From an uncultured Clostridium sp. (lineage in GTDB: Bacteria > Bacillota > Clostridia > Lachnospirales > Lachnospiraceae): a stretch of DNA of 64,000 nt. This document shows, one piece after another, positions 34,578 to 42,876 of the stretch. The notes below the pieces were generated by a model. The model saw only the letters and a list, made by a program, of their open reading frames with translations. It had not been told where the DNA came from and did not search any database. Each line of letters starts with the position of its first letter. Position 1 is the stretch's first letter. The stretch covers positions 1 to 64,000 of the forward strand of contig CALAAS010000027.1 of NCBI GenBank assembly GCA_937885015.1, given 5' to 3'. The translations under genes and the position numbers were made by a program.

Positions 34578-35576
34578 TTAGTTCTCCAGTGTAAGACCCA
34601 GATGGCGGTACGCCGCCTCCGTGGCAACACGGCCCCGCGGCGTCCGGTTGATGAGACCGTTCATCAGGAGATAGGGTTCATAGACATCCTCCAGAGTACC
34701 CGCATCCTCCCCCAGAGCAGCTGCCAGCGTATCTAAGCCAACCGGCCCGCCGGAAAACTTTTCAATCATCATGGTAAGAATCGCCCGGTCATTGTTATCC
34801 AGTCCCAGCTTGTCCACATCCAGAATATCCAGGGCAAAATCCGCCACTTTCCTGGTTATGGCTCCGTCATACTTTACCTGAGCGAAATCCCGGACCCGCT
34901 TCAGGAGCCGGTTGGCCAGGCGCGGCGTTCCCCGGGAGCGTCTGGCAATCTCATAAGCCCCGCTCTCCTCTATCTCTACATTCAGAACCCCGGCAGTCCT
35001 TAGAACAATGGTCTTCAGTTCTTCCGGTGTATAAAATTCCATCTTCTGAATAATTCCAAACCGATCTCGAAGCGGCGCAGTCAGAAGTCCCGCCCGCGTG
35101 GTCGCGCCCACCAGGGTAAAACGCGGCAAATCGAGACGAATCGAGCGGGCTGTGGAGTCCTTCCCCAGCATAATATCAATGGCATAATCCTCCATCGCCG
35201 GATAAAGAACCTCTTCTACCTGACGGTTCAAACGATGGATCTCATCCACAAAGAGAACGTCCCCCTCCTGAAGGCCGTTCAGAATCGCTGCAATCTCCCC
35301 CGGCTTCTCAATGGCCGGTCCAGACGTCACCTTCATGTGGACGCCCATCTCATTGGCTATAATTCCGGAAAGCGTCGTCTTGCCAAGCCCCGGCGGGCCG
35401 TAAAACAGCACATGATCCAGAGCCTCCCCACGGGACTTCGCCGCATTTATAAAAATCCGAAGTGTGGATTTCAGCCTCTCCTGACCAATGTATTCCTCCA
35501 GGCTCTGGGGCCTCAGACTGCCCTCAATCCGCTTATCTTCCTCTGTCACTTCGGTTGTAATAATCCTTCTGCTCAT
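34578..35576 (-). CDS. ruvB: Holliday junction branch migration ATPase RuvB
   Basis: Hexameric AAA+ motor that drives branch migration with RuvA. The 332-residue protein has Walker A GPPGLGKT at 60-67, Walker B with DEIHR, the sensor stretch GATTRAG, the arginine-finger region and a C-terminal winged helix ending INRTPRGRVAT. It follows ruvA by 24 bases. Confidence 0.97.
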   Translation of the reverse strand: MSRRIITTEVTEEDKRIEGSLRPQSLEEYIGQERLKSTLRIFINAAKSRGEALDHVLFYGPPGLGKTTLSGIIANEMGVHMKVTSGPAIEKPGEIAAILNGLQEGDVLFVDEIHRLNRQVEEVLYPAMEDYAIDIMLGKDSTARSIRLDLPRFTLVGATTRAGLLTAPLRDRFGIIQKMEFYTPEELKTIVLRTAGVLNVEIEESGAYEIARRSRGTPRLANRLLKRVRDFAQVKYDGAITRKVADFALDILDVDKLGLDNNDRAILTMMIEKFSGGPVGLDTLAAALGEDAGTLEDVYEPYLLMNGLINRTPRGRVATEAAYRHLGLTLEN

Positions 35577-35600
35577 ACTGACTTCCTATCCTGCTGCCGG

Positions 35601-36221
35601 TCACATAAATGCCAGATACCTGAGAGAGCTCTTTAAAACAGCCTCTGCATCCATATCCTCCGCAGCCTCCACACTTCTGACGGCCCGGACGGCCTCCCCA
35701 TTGGTATATCCCAGCGCCACCAAAGCCTCCACTGCTTCTCTGGCCGCCTCCCCGGAAATCCCGGATCCAGCGGCAGCCGGAATGGCAGACGGCCCGGCGG
35801 CCGACAGAAGCACCTCCTCTGCGTCTACCCGGTCCTTCAGATCCAGAATAATCCGCTGCGCCGTCTTGGCCCCCACGCCCGGAGTCCTGGAAATCGCCTT
35901 CGCATCTCCGCTTAAAATCGCCAACTTAAGCTCATCGGGCCGAAGTGTCGATAAAATCCCCAGGGCTGCCTTGGGGCCAATCCCATTTACTCCCAGAAGC
36001 TGACGAAACATCTCCAGATCCTGGCGGGTCAGAAAGCCATAAAGGCTCATCGCATCCTCCCGCACCTGAAAATACGTATAGATCTTCACTTCTGAACCCA
36101 CAGTGGGCAGCTGATCCAGCACGGAAACCGGAACATAGATTCCAAATCCCACCGATCCGGCCTCCACAACAACCTGATCCCGAAGCTTCTCCGTCAACGT
36201 ACCTTTTACGTATGAAATCAC
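35601..36221 (-). CDS. ruvA: Holliday junction DNA helicase subunit RuvA
   Basis: Binds four-way junctions and loads RuvB. The 206-residue protein has the N-terminal OB fold (MISYVKGTLTEK), the helix-hairpin-helix pair with GIGPKAALGIL and GVGAKTAQRIILDL, and a C-terminal RuvB-binding UBA-like domain. The start codon is GTG behind AGAGAGG. A 15-base palindrome lies about 25 bases upstream of the ribosome site. Confidence 0.95.
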   Translation of the reverse strand: MISYVKGTLTEKLRDQVVVEAGSVGFGIYVPVSVLDQLPTVGSEVKIYTYFQVREDAMSLYGFLTRQDLEMFRQLLGVNGIGPKAALGILSTLRPDELKLAILSGDAKAISRTPGVGAKTAQRIILDLKDRVDAEEVLLSAAGPSAIPAAAGSGISGEAAREAVEALVALGYTNGEAVRAVRSVEAAEDMDAEAVLKSSLRYLAFM

Positions 36222-36385
36222 GGTAAATCCTCTCTCTTACAACCACGGTTCCCACGGAACCATGAGATTTATTACAGAACATATCAGAGCACGCTACAGG
36301 ACGTCTCTGCACTTCCATATCATACCATAGGCAGGTTTTCAATGCAAGGAATATCGAACAAATATTCTTTTTGCAGACTGCCGCA

Positions 36386-36415
36386 TTTACAGATCCGGGC
36401 CGGTTCTGTTATAAT
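36386..36415 (+). promoter_or_regulatory. promoter of the YprB-like gene
   Basis: TTTACA (36386-36391) and a perfect TATAAT (36410-36415), 18 bases apart, about 45 bases upstream of the start codon. Confidence 0.65.
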
Positions 36416-36460
36416 ATACTCTATACAAAATCGAAACCAGACCCATACAAGGAGCTCCCT

Positions 36461-37573
36461 ATGATTACTGTAAATAAAAAAATATCCCTGTCCTTTTCCT
36501 ATGCGCCGGAACGCATTGGCGAGCTGCAGAAGCTTCTCTTTTTTGATATTGAAACCACCGGTTTTTCCGGAGATCGCGATTCTCTCTATCTCATCGGAAT
36601 CATCTGGCACGATGAGGACGGGTGGCAGCTGACCCAGTGGTTCGCCGACTGCCGGGAGGCAGAACCGGAGATTCTCACTGCATTTTTCCAGTTCCTGACC
36701 CGTTTCCGCGTTCTGATCCATTTTAATGGTGAAGGCTTTGATATCCCCTTTCTTTTAAAGCGCTGCGCTGCTCTGGGCATTCCAGGCTCCTTTGACTCCG
36801 TTATCAGCCTGGACATTTACCGGCTGGTGCGCCCCTATAAAAAATGGCTGGGACTGGAAAACCTGAAACAGAAAAGCATAGAAACCTTTCTCGGCATCCA
36901 GCGGGAGGACCGAATGAACGGCGGCCAGCTGATTTCAGTATATAAAACATATCTGACTTCCCAGGATCAGAACCTCTATCGCCTCCTTCTGCTCCACAAC
37001 GAGGAGGATCTGACAGGAATGCCCAGGATCCTTCCAATTTTAAGCTACCACGATTTTTTCAAAGGCCCTTTTTCCTTTCAGAATGCCGTCTTCAGTCCAT
37101 CTGTTAAGACCCCCGAAACCGGTGCCGGAGAACTGGAACTGTCCTATGAAGGCGCCTGCCTTCTTCCCGCCCCGGTCTCCTTCTCAGAAGGCCCCTACAG
37201 GCTCACACTGGAAAAACGTCAGCTGGTTCTTTCCGTTTCCCTGCTCAAAGGAGAGCTCAGACACTTTTATCCGGACTTTGAAAATTATTACTATCTGATT
37301 TACGAGGACTGTGCCATCCACAAAAGCGTAGGGCAATATGTCGAGCAAGGTGCCAGAAAAAAAGCCACCGCCCGAACCTGCTACACCCGTGTGTCCGGCC
37401 TGTTTCTGCCGCAGCCTCCGCTGCCGGACGGCCTCTATCTCTGGGATGATTGTCTTCGGGCCGATTATCGGACAACTCCAGTCTACACCCGCTGCACGGA
37501 CAGCCTTTTTACAGACAGCAAAACCGCCGTCCAATATCTGGAGGCGGTCCTTACTTCCTGTCTTTCAGGCTAA
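36461..37573 (+). CDS. YprB-like ribonuclease H-like exonuclease domain protein
   Basis: Protein of 370 residues with a DEDD-type nuclease fold. The first metal motif is FFDIETTG near residue 30. A later acidic motif lies in LIHFNGEGFDIPFL and a last one in LLHNEEDLTGM. Bacillus YprB is the named relative; its cellular substrate is not established. The C-terminal ~130 residues are less conserved. The ATG at 36461 follows AAGGAG. It is divergent from ruvA. Confidence 0.8.
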   Translation: MITVNKKISLSFSYAPERIGELQKLLFFDIETTGFSGDRDSLYLIGIIWHDEDGWQLTQWFADCREAEPEILTAFFQFLTRFRVLIHFNGEGFDIPFLLKRCAALGIPGSFDSVISLDIYRLVRPYKKWLGLENLKQKSIETFLGIQREDRMNGGQLISVYKTYLTSQDQNLYRLLLLHNEEDLTGMPRILPILSYHDFFKGPFSFQNAVFSPSVKTPETGAGELELSYEGACLLPAPVSFSEGPYRLTLEKRQLVLSVSLLKGELRHFYPDFENYYYLIYEDCAIHKSVGQYVEQGARKKATARTCYTRVSGLFLPQPPLPDGLYLWDDCLRADYRTTPVYTRCTDSLFTDSKTAVQYLEAVLTSCLSG

Positions 37574-37597
37574 TCCTTACCGACGGACTGCCTCTCC

Positions 37598-38203
37598 CTA
37601 TTTTCCAAAATGACAGACAGCCTGTCGGATCCATTCCTTTTGCCGCTCCCTTTTTCGCATCCGGTCGCGCCATAAAAGAACCCGGATGTATGCGAATGTT
37701 TTCTCTTCCCCCTCATCCCGCAGCATCAGCAAGAGTTTCTCCAGCTGGCGCTTGGTTTTTGGGTGCATCACAGTGATATTCCTTCCCCTGTTAAAATACT
37801 CCCAGGCGCTGGCATCCGTATATTCCTTCCCCTTATAAACCCTGGAAGCAGCAATCCGGTCCATCGTCATTTCCACCAGATAACGAAGCGGCATCTCATT
37901 TCCCACCAGTCCCTGTGATTTATCCGGAGCAAAATCAATCCAGTATTCAAAATGATGCTTATTCCGTCCCTTATGGTGCAGCCAGGCCGCCGAGTAACCT
38001 CTTTCCTCTTTCTCCGCCGCATTTGGGCTGCGAGTTCCCTGATAGTACCGGACTCCCGTGGAAAATTCCTCCCAGGAATATTTGGACAGGTCGTGAAGCA
38101 GTCCCTGACGGTACAGCCCCACTGCAAAGCAATTTTTCATGACCAGCCATTTATGTTTTGTTATGGTCCTGAAATGGCGGACCCCATTGAGCAACAACCG
38201 CAT
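37598..38203 (-). CDS. DUF5662 family protein
   Basis: Protein of about 201 residues, probably cytosolic. It carries many conserved His/Asp positions, such as HDLSKYSWEEF, WLHHKGRNKHHFEYW and the HK in ITKHKW, which look like a metal-dependent HD-type fold. Similar proteins are common in Lachnospiraceae but I know of no assigned function. I chose the ATG at 38203, seven bases after AGGAGG. The frame stays open 77 codons further but without a ribosome site. It converges on the YprB-like gene. Confidence 0.65.
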   Translation of the reverse strand: MRLLLNGVRHFRTITKHKWLVMKNCFAVGLYRQGLLHDLSKYSWEEFSTGVRYYQGTRSPNAAEKEERGYSAAWLHHKGRNKHHFEYWIDFAPDKSQGLVGNEMPLRYLVEMTMDRIAASRVYKGKEYTDASAWEYFNRGRNITVMHPKTKRQLEKLLLMLRDEGEEKTFAYIRVLLWRDRMRKRERQKEWIRQAVCHFGK

Positions 38204-38418
38204 ATTCCTTCCTCCTGCCTGCTGATTTCTTCTTTTCATTTTAACGCAGCCCTCTTTTTTTATCAACTGCCAACTTTCCCAAACGCCCACTTCACACTGA
38301 AACTGTCCTGAATCCAACCAGAGGGCAACCCTGATTTTCGTTGAAAAAACCGGATTTCCGTGCAAAATAAGACAAATTATGAACTGTCTGAATTTCCAGA
38401 AATTTTGCATAAAAACGT
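38204..38418. other. non-coding stretch upstream of cspA
   Basis: About 215 bases between two divergent genes. I see nothing beyond AT-rich sequence close to the cspA promoter. Confidence 0.5.
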
Positions 38419-38447
38419 TTGACACAGAAACCAAACTATGCTATTCT
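38419..38447 (+). promoter_or_regulatory. sigma-A promoter of cspA
   Basis: A perfect TTGACA (38419-38424) and TATTCT (38442-38447) lie 17 bases apart, leaving a leader of about 55 bases before the start codon. Confidence 0.75.
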
Positions 38448-38509
38448 GAGAACAGGTTGCAGAGGATTGCAGCCGAAACATTCTTTTAATCTTTTTTTGG
38501 AGGTATCAT

Positions 38510-38710
38510 ATGAACAGAGGTACTGTAAAGTGGTTTAACAACCAGAAGGGTTACGGATTTATCTGCGACGAGCAGGGAAACGATGTATTCGTTCACTACT
38601 CCGGCCTGAACATGGAAGGCTTCAAATCTCTTGAGGAAGGTGCTCAGGTAGAATTTGAGGTTGTTAACGGTGCGAAAGGTCCCCAGGCAACAAACGTAAC
38701 AAAGCTTTAA
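38510..38710 (+). CDS. cspA: cold-shock protein
   Basis: Single-domain RNA chaperone of 66 residues that melts RNA secondary structure. RNP1 is KGYGFI at 13-18 and RNP2 is VFVHY at 26-30, and the typical start GTVKWFNNQKG is present. GGAGG lies before the ATG. It is monocistronic between a strong promoter and terminator, as expected for an abundant protein. Confidence 0.96.
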   Translation: MNRGTVKWFNNQKGYGFICDEQGNDVFVHYSGLNMEGFKSLEEGAQVEFEVVNGAKGPQATNVTKL

Positions 38711-38798
38711 TCATCCAACTTTCCAGTGTACCTGTTTCCATAATATGTTTTTAATATATTTTGTGAATAAGCTATATTGATCTAAGGAAAATGATTAC

Positions 38799-38846
38799 AA
38801 AAAACGGAGCGCTACAGGATAGATCATCCTGCAGCCTCCGTTTTTC
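38799..38846. terminator. terminator between cspA and hslO
   Basis: ACGGAG (38804-38809) pairs with CTCCGT (38836-38841), with an inner stem CAGGAT/ATCCTG. An A-run precedes it and a T-run follows. It should stop both convergent transcripts. Confidence 0.8.
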
Positions 38847-38900
38847 TGATTTCCGAAACGCATAGCATTTTACGCTGCTTTCCCGTTCCCTTCCAATCTT

Positions 38901-39830
38901 TTATACTGCCCGCTCATAGAGTTCTTTCAGCTCTTCCACTGTAAACTCATAATTCTGATTGCAGAAATGGCAGTTGACCTCAATACTCTTTCCTTCCTCG
39001 ATCATAGACTGAAGTTCTCCCTTTCCAATGCTGATAAGCGCCCTGGATACCCGCTCCTTGTCACAGTTGCAGTGGAATTGGATCGGCATTTTATCCAGAA
39101 TTTCCAGGCCAAATTCTCCCAAAATATCCTCCAGAATCTGTTCCGGCGTCATCCCGTTATCCAGCATAGAAGTAACCGGCTGAATCTCTCCCAGCTTTTT
39201 TTCCAGCGCATCAATGATCTCATCGGAAGCCCCCGGTAAAAGCTGCAGAATAAAGCCGCCCGCCTGCCGAACCGTATTCTCCCGGTTCATCAAAACGCCA
39301 AGGGCGACCGAGGACGGCGTCTGCTCCGAATTGGCGTAGTAATACGTCAAATCCTCCGCAATTTCCCCGGTCACAAGAATCGTCTGCCCCACATAGGGTT
39401 CTTTCAGGCCAATATCCCGGATCACGCTTAATACGCCGACTCCCAGCGCACCGCCCACATCCAGCTTTCCTTTTTCATTGGGCGGAAGCATTACCTCCGG
39501 ATGAAACGCATATCCCTTTACGTTTCCCAGGGCGTCCGCAGTAACCGTCAAGCCGCCGATAGGACCGTCCCCCTCAATCCGAATCGTCAAAAGATCCTTT
39601 TCTCCCTTCATCATGGATCCCATCATGGCCCCGGCCGTCAAAAGACGTCCCAGAGCTGCTGTCGCCACCGGACTCGTATTGTGAGCCGCTCTGGCCCGCT
39701 CCACCAGTCCCTGAGAGGTGGCTGCAAAGGCACGGATCTGCCCATTGGCCGCCGTGGCCCGGATCAGGTAATCCCGGCTCTTATCACATATTCTTTCTTC
39801 TATACTCATTCCCATCTCATCCTTTCCCAT
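38901..39830 (-). CDS. hslO: redox-regulated chaperone Hsp33
   Basis: Holdase activated by oxidation. The protein of about 309 residues has the conserved middle LPPNEKGKLDVGGALG and the C-terminal zinc centre CNC plus CHFC, whose four Cys sense oxidants. Several in-frame start codons exist; 39830 behind GAAGGAATAT is preferred, and starts at 39815 and 39809 are possible. It follows the methyltransferase gene by about 22 bases. Confidence 0.92.
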   Translation of the reverse strand: MGKDEMGMSIEERICDKSRDYLIRATAANGQIRAFAATSQGLVERARAAHNTSPVATAALGRLLTAGAMMGSMMKGEKDLLTIRIEGDGPIGGLTVTADALGNVKGYAFHPEVMLPPNEKGKLDVGGALGVGVLSVIRDIGLKEPYVGQTILVTGEIAEDLTYYYANSEQTPSSVALGVLMNRENTVRQAGGFILQLLPGASDEIIDALEKKLGEIQPVTSMLDNGMTPEQILEDILGEFGLEILDKMPIQFHCNCDKERVSRALISIGKGELQSMIEEGKSIEVNCHFCNQNYEFTVEELKELYERAV

Positions 39831-39852
39831 ATATTCCTTCTCTTTCCCAAAC

Positions 39853-40617
39853 TCATGCTGTTTCTGTCTCTTTTCCATGTTCACGCGCTACCACACAGAT
39901 CCGATCACTGTCTATTTGAGGCGGGTTCTTTGTAAATGCATCATATGCCGCCACAAATTCCATCCCGGCAGCAGCCAATGCCTCCCGAATTTCCTCCAGA
40001 GAATAAGCCCGCTCGTAATGAATCTCCTGACTGCGCCGATAACGCCCATCCTCCTCACGGATAAACAGCGTCACCGCATACTCATTGATATGGGCTGCTT
40101 CGTCATAATCATTTTCCCAGATAAAACTGCCTTCCTCCCGCTCCTCCGCAATGGTGGAATTCCCAACCGTTCGAAATTTATGATCCATATTCAGATCAAA
40201 AATAAAAACCCCGCCCGGATCCAGGTAGTTATTGACCAGAGAAAATACCTGCACCAACTCGCTGGTCTCCAGCATATAATTCATGGAATCACAGAGACTC
40301 ACAATGGCCCGGACCGTTCCATAAAGTTCAAACTCCCGCATATCCTGGCAAAGATACAGAATTGGCAGGCCGGAAATCTCCCTTTTTTCCATGGCCTCCT
40401 GCAGCATTTCCCCAGAAATATCCACACCGATCATATCATATCCGTGCCTGGCCAGAAGTTCCGTCAGCGTTCCGGTCCCACAGCCAAGATCCAGTACAAT
40501 TCCATCTGAAACCCCGTACTCTGCGAGAAGCGAAGTCAGATATCCACACCACTCTTCATAAGGAATATTGTCCATGAACATATCATACACTTCTGCAAAA
40601 TCCGTATATGCTTCCAT
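39853..40617 (-). CDS. SAM-dependent class I methyltransferase
   Basis: Cytosolic protein of 254 residues with a Rossmann-type SAM fold. Motif I is VLDLGCGTGTLTELL, followed by the acidic IGVDISGEML and a later FIFDLNMD. The substrate is unknown; the sequence resembles small-molecule rather than DNA methyltransferases. AGGAGACGG precedes the ATG. It probably shares a transcript with hslO. Confidence 0.8.
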   Translation of the reverse strand: MEAYTDFAEVYDMFMDNIPYEEWCGYLTSLLAEYGVSDGIVLDLGCGTGTLTELLARHGYDMIGVDISGEMLQEAMEKREISGLPILYLCQDMREFELYGTVRAIVSLCDSMNYMLETSELVQVFSLVNNYLDPGGVFIFDLNMDHKFRTVGNSTIAEEREEGSFIWENDYDEAAHINEYAVTLFIREEDGRYRRSQEIHYERAYSLEEIREALAAAGMEFVAAYDAFTKNPPQIDSDRICVVAREHGKETETA

Positions 40618-40687
40618 CTATCCGTCTCCTTCTCATTCATCTGCGGTTCCCATCATAACAATTTTTTCACGGAAAAGCAACCGGTTC

Positions 40688-40717
40688 TTGATTCCTGTCC
40701 CCTTTCTCTGGTATACT
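40688..40717 (+). promoter_or_regulatory. promoter of the small membrane protein gene
   Basis: TTGATT (40688-40693) and TATACT (40712-40717), 18 bases apart, about 35 bases upstream of the gene. Confidence 0.55.
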
Positions 40718-40752
40718 TAAAAACTGATCAGAAAGGAAACGATTACATTACT

Positions 40753-41409
40753 ATGATGAATACACCATTTATGTGTCACAGAACACAATCTCCTGCAAAA
40801 CAAAAATCGCGCCGGTCTCTTCTGCGCCTTATGATATTCCCCTCCTTATTTCTGGCTCTGTCTATCCTTCTGGCTCTGCAGAGCCCCAAAGACAACTATT
40901 CCTCACCCAGGCCACTGAACTACAAAAGCCAGTATGAAAACTTCTATAACCCAAAACTTCCCTGGGTCGAAGTTTCCGTTCCCCGGCTTTCCTACACCGG
41001 CTGTACCGTAACCCGAGATTCTTTTCCCACCGGCTCCCAGATTGCCGGGTACTACTATTACACTCTCTCCGATGGCGTCTGTCAATTTTATATTCTGGAT
41101 GCGGCACCGGGCGTTGTATCTTCCGGTCAGGATCGAATCATAAAAGGGCAGCTGATCCGAATGAAAGAGGCGGAATACGAGGCGTTGATTGCAGACATGG
41201 CCAACCAGCTCTCCTGGACAACGGATGCTCTCGCCTCCATGACTTCTCCCTATGCTGTCACCGACCTTTCCACCCCATCCTGGCCTGGACGTTTTCTTCG
41301 CCTGCTGGCCGGAGGCGGCGTGCTCTTTGCCCTGGCTGACTTGCTTTGCCTGCTGCTTTTTTTCTTCCATCCGAAGCAGGGACGGCAGCAGAAAAACAAA
41401 ACGGCATAG
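40753..41409 (+). CDS. hypothetical membrane protein with two membrane segments
   Basis: I do not assign a function. The 218-residue protein has a basic start, a membrane segment at about 26-43 (IFPSLFLALSILLAL), and an extracytoplasmic domain of about 130 residues rich in Tyr and Ser (PWVEVSVPRLSYTGCTV, GYYYYTLSDG). A second segment lies near the end (LLAGGGVLFALADLLCLLLFFF), followed by a basic tail. Both ends should be cytosolic. It stands alone between a methyltransferase operon and the ROK regulator. Confidence 0.65.
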   Translation: MMNTPFMCHRTQSPAKQKSRRSLLRLMIFPSLFLALSILLALQSPKDNYSSPRPLNYKSQYENFYNPKLPWVEVSVPRLSYTGCTVTRDSFPTGSQIAGYYYYTLSDGVCQFYILDAAPGVVSSGQDRIIKGQLIRMKEAEYEALIADMANQLSWTTDALASMTSPYAVTDLSTPSWPGRFLRLLAGGGVLFALADLLCLLLFFFHPKQGRQQKNKTA

Positions 41410-41479
41410 CCAATCGGCTACACCGCTTACACACACTTATTATCACACTTAAGATACAAACGCCCGGGAAGACAGCCTT

Positions 41480-42700
41480 TTATTCTTCCGCGCTGCCCGT
41501 CATAAGAAACATTTCATTTACCACAACGGCCAGGGGCCCAATATAATCAATCCGACCACTCAGGTCAGACTTCATGATGTAGCCGTTCCGATACGACGGA
41601 TCGAAATGGCTGAAAAATTGAATAAACCTCTCTTCAATCTCTGGAATTTCAAACATCTCTCCATAGATAATTACCTGGTCCGGCGCAAGAATTGTCGTAG
41701 TGTTAACCGTAGTCCGGGCCATTATTTCCAGAATTTCATCCAGAATCTTCTGCACCCCTTCATCCTTAATCCGGATCCAGTCTGTGATGTTTTTCGCCTG
41801 AATCTGGCTGGTATCACCACCCATCAGGCGATAGAGCGCCGGCATCGTCTCCGCAGAGCAAAAATCCCTCACCCGCTCTGCCACCGCATGCGTCGCCACC
41901 TTCGTTTCCAGACAACCCCTTCGGCCACACCGACAAAGTTTCCCGTCTTTTTCCACAATACAGTGGCCAATCTCTGCCGTCTTGGAATTCTGGCTGTCGT
42001 AAAGACGGCCATGAATGATAATGGCGGAACCCACGCCGGGTCCCCATTTAATGAACAGAAGATTGTCCTGTTCCTTCCCGCTTCCGAAAATCAGCTCGCC
42101 CTCCGCAAAGGCCTTGACATTGTTTTCTACAATAACCTGAAAACCCAGATACCGGTTCAGGTACTCCGCCACCGGCACCGGTTCGTTCCAGACCCGATAA
42201 GCATGCTGGCTGACGCCGGTCAGGCGGTTTACCGGCCCCGGCACCGAAACTCCCACACCAAGAACCTCTTCCTTTGAAAGTCCCCGTTCCCACATCAGAG
42301 CCTTGCTCTCATCGGCCACCCGGCGCAGAAACAGTTCCGGGTTCATGGCACCGTCCGTCGGAATGCTCCGGCTGGCCCGGCATCTTCCCCGCAGATCGCC
42401 GATGGAAATGGCTGTACTGGCAGCCTCGATGCAGATCGAAAGCACAAATCGATATTCATAGTTAATATCAATCAGAACCTTTCGTCTGCCTGCCCGCTTC
42501 TCCTCTTCCACCTCGCCCCGCTCACACAAAATACCGGCTGCCAGAAGATCCGTACAGATCAACGTAACCGTTGCCGGAGTCAGTCCAAGTTCTAGAGCAA
42601 TATCCTTCCTGGACATGGCACCGCAGTCATTTAAAAGCCTTAAAATCGTGCTGCGGTTGCTGGTTTTTACATTTCCTAAATTGATTCCTGAATATACCAA
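41480..42700 (-). CDS. ROK-family transcriptional regulator
   Basis: Protein of 406 residues with an N-terminal winged helix-turn-helix (MSRKDIALELGLTPATVT, about 27-45) and a C-terminal ROK sugar-kinase-like domain. The ROK zinc motif CxCGxxGCxE is intact (CRCGRRGCLE). The sugar-site stretch reads VENNVKAFAEGE, where kinases have an Asp (END); its loss fits a regulator that binds but does not phosphorylate sugar. The start codon is TTG. Next to the sulfoquinovose operon and separated by a terminator, it is the likely repressor of that operon, released by a sulfosugar. Confidence 0.85.
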   Translation of the reverse strand: MVYSGINLGNVKTSNRSTILRLLNDCGAMSRKDIALELGLTPATVTLICTDLLAAGILCERGEVEEEKRAGRRKVLIDINYEYRFVLSICIEAASTAISIGDLRGRCRASRSIPTDGAMNPELFLRRVADESKALMWERGLSKEEVLGVGVSVPGPVNRLTGVSQHAYRVWNEPVPVAEYLNRYLGFQVIVENNVKAFAEGELIFGSGKEQDNLLFIKWGPGVGSAIIIHGRLYDSQNSKTAEIGHCIVEKDGKLCRCGRRGCLETKVATHAVAERVRDFCSAETMPALYRLMGGDTSQIQAKNITDWIRIKDEGVQKILDEILEIMARTTVNTTTILAPDQVIIYGEMFEIPEIEERFIQFFSHFDPSYRNGYIMKSDLSGRIDYIGPLAVVVNEMFLMTGSAEE

Positions 42701-42752
42701 GTCGCTTTCCCGTCTTTCTATTTGTTTTCCTTACTTATTTCCTTTTTGGAAA

Positions 42753-42785
42753 AGGCGAACCAGGATCCCCATCCCCGGTTCGCCT
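42753..42785 (-). terminator. terminator of the sulfoquinovose operon
   Basis: AGGCGAACC (42753-42761) and GGTTCGCCT (42777-42785) pair perfectly, and the minus strand continues TTTTCC. It separates the operon from the ROK gene, which must then have its own promoter in 42701-42752. Confidence 0.7.
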
Positions 42786-42876
42786 CTCCTGTTTCTATTA
42801 TAAACTTCGTTTTATGCTTTCACAGATAAAACTGTTTGAAGAAGCGGAATTCACGACATTCGCATCTTCTCAGAAT

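Noticed and set aside
36247..36261. Palindrome GGTTCC-CAC-GGAACC upstream of ruvA as LexA box
   Set aside because: It does not fit the Gram-positive LexA consensus (GAAC-N4-GTTC); more likely a leader hairpin or chance.
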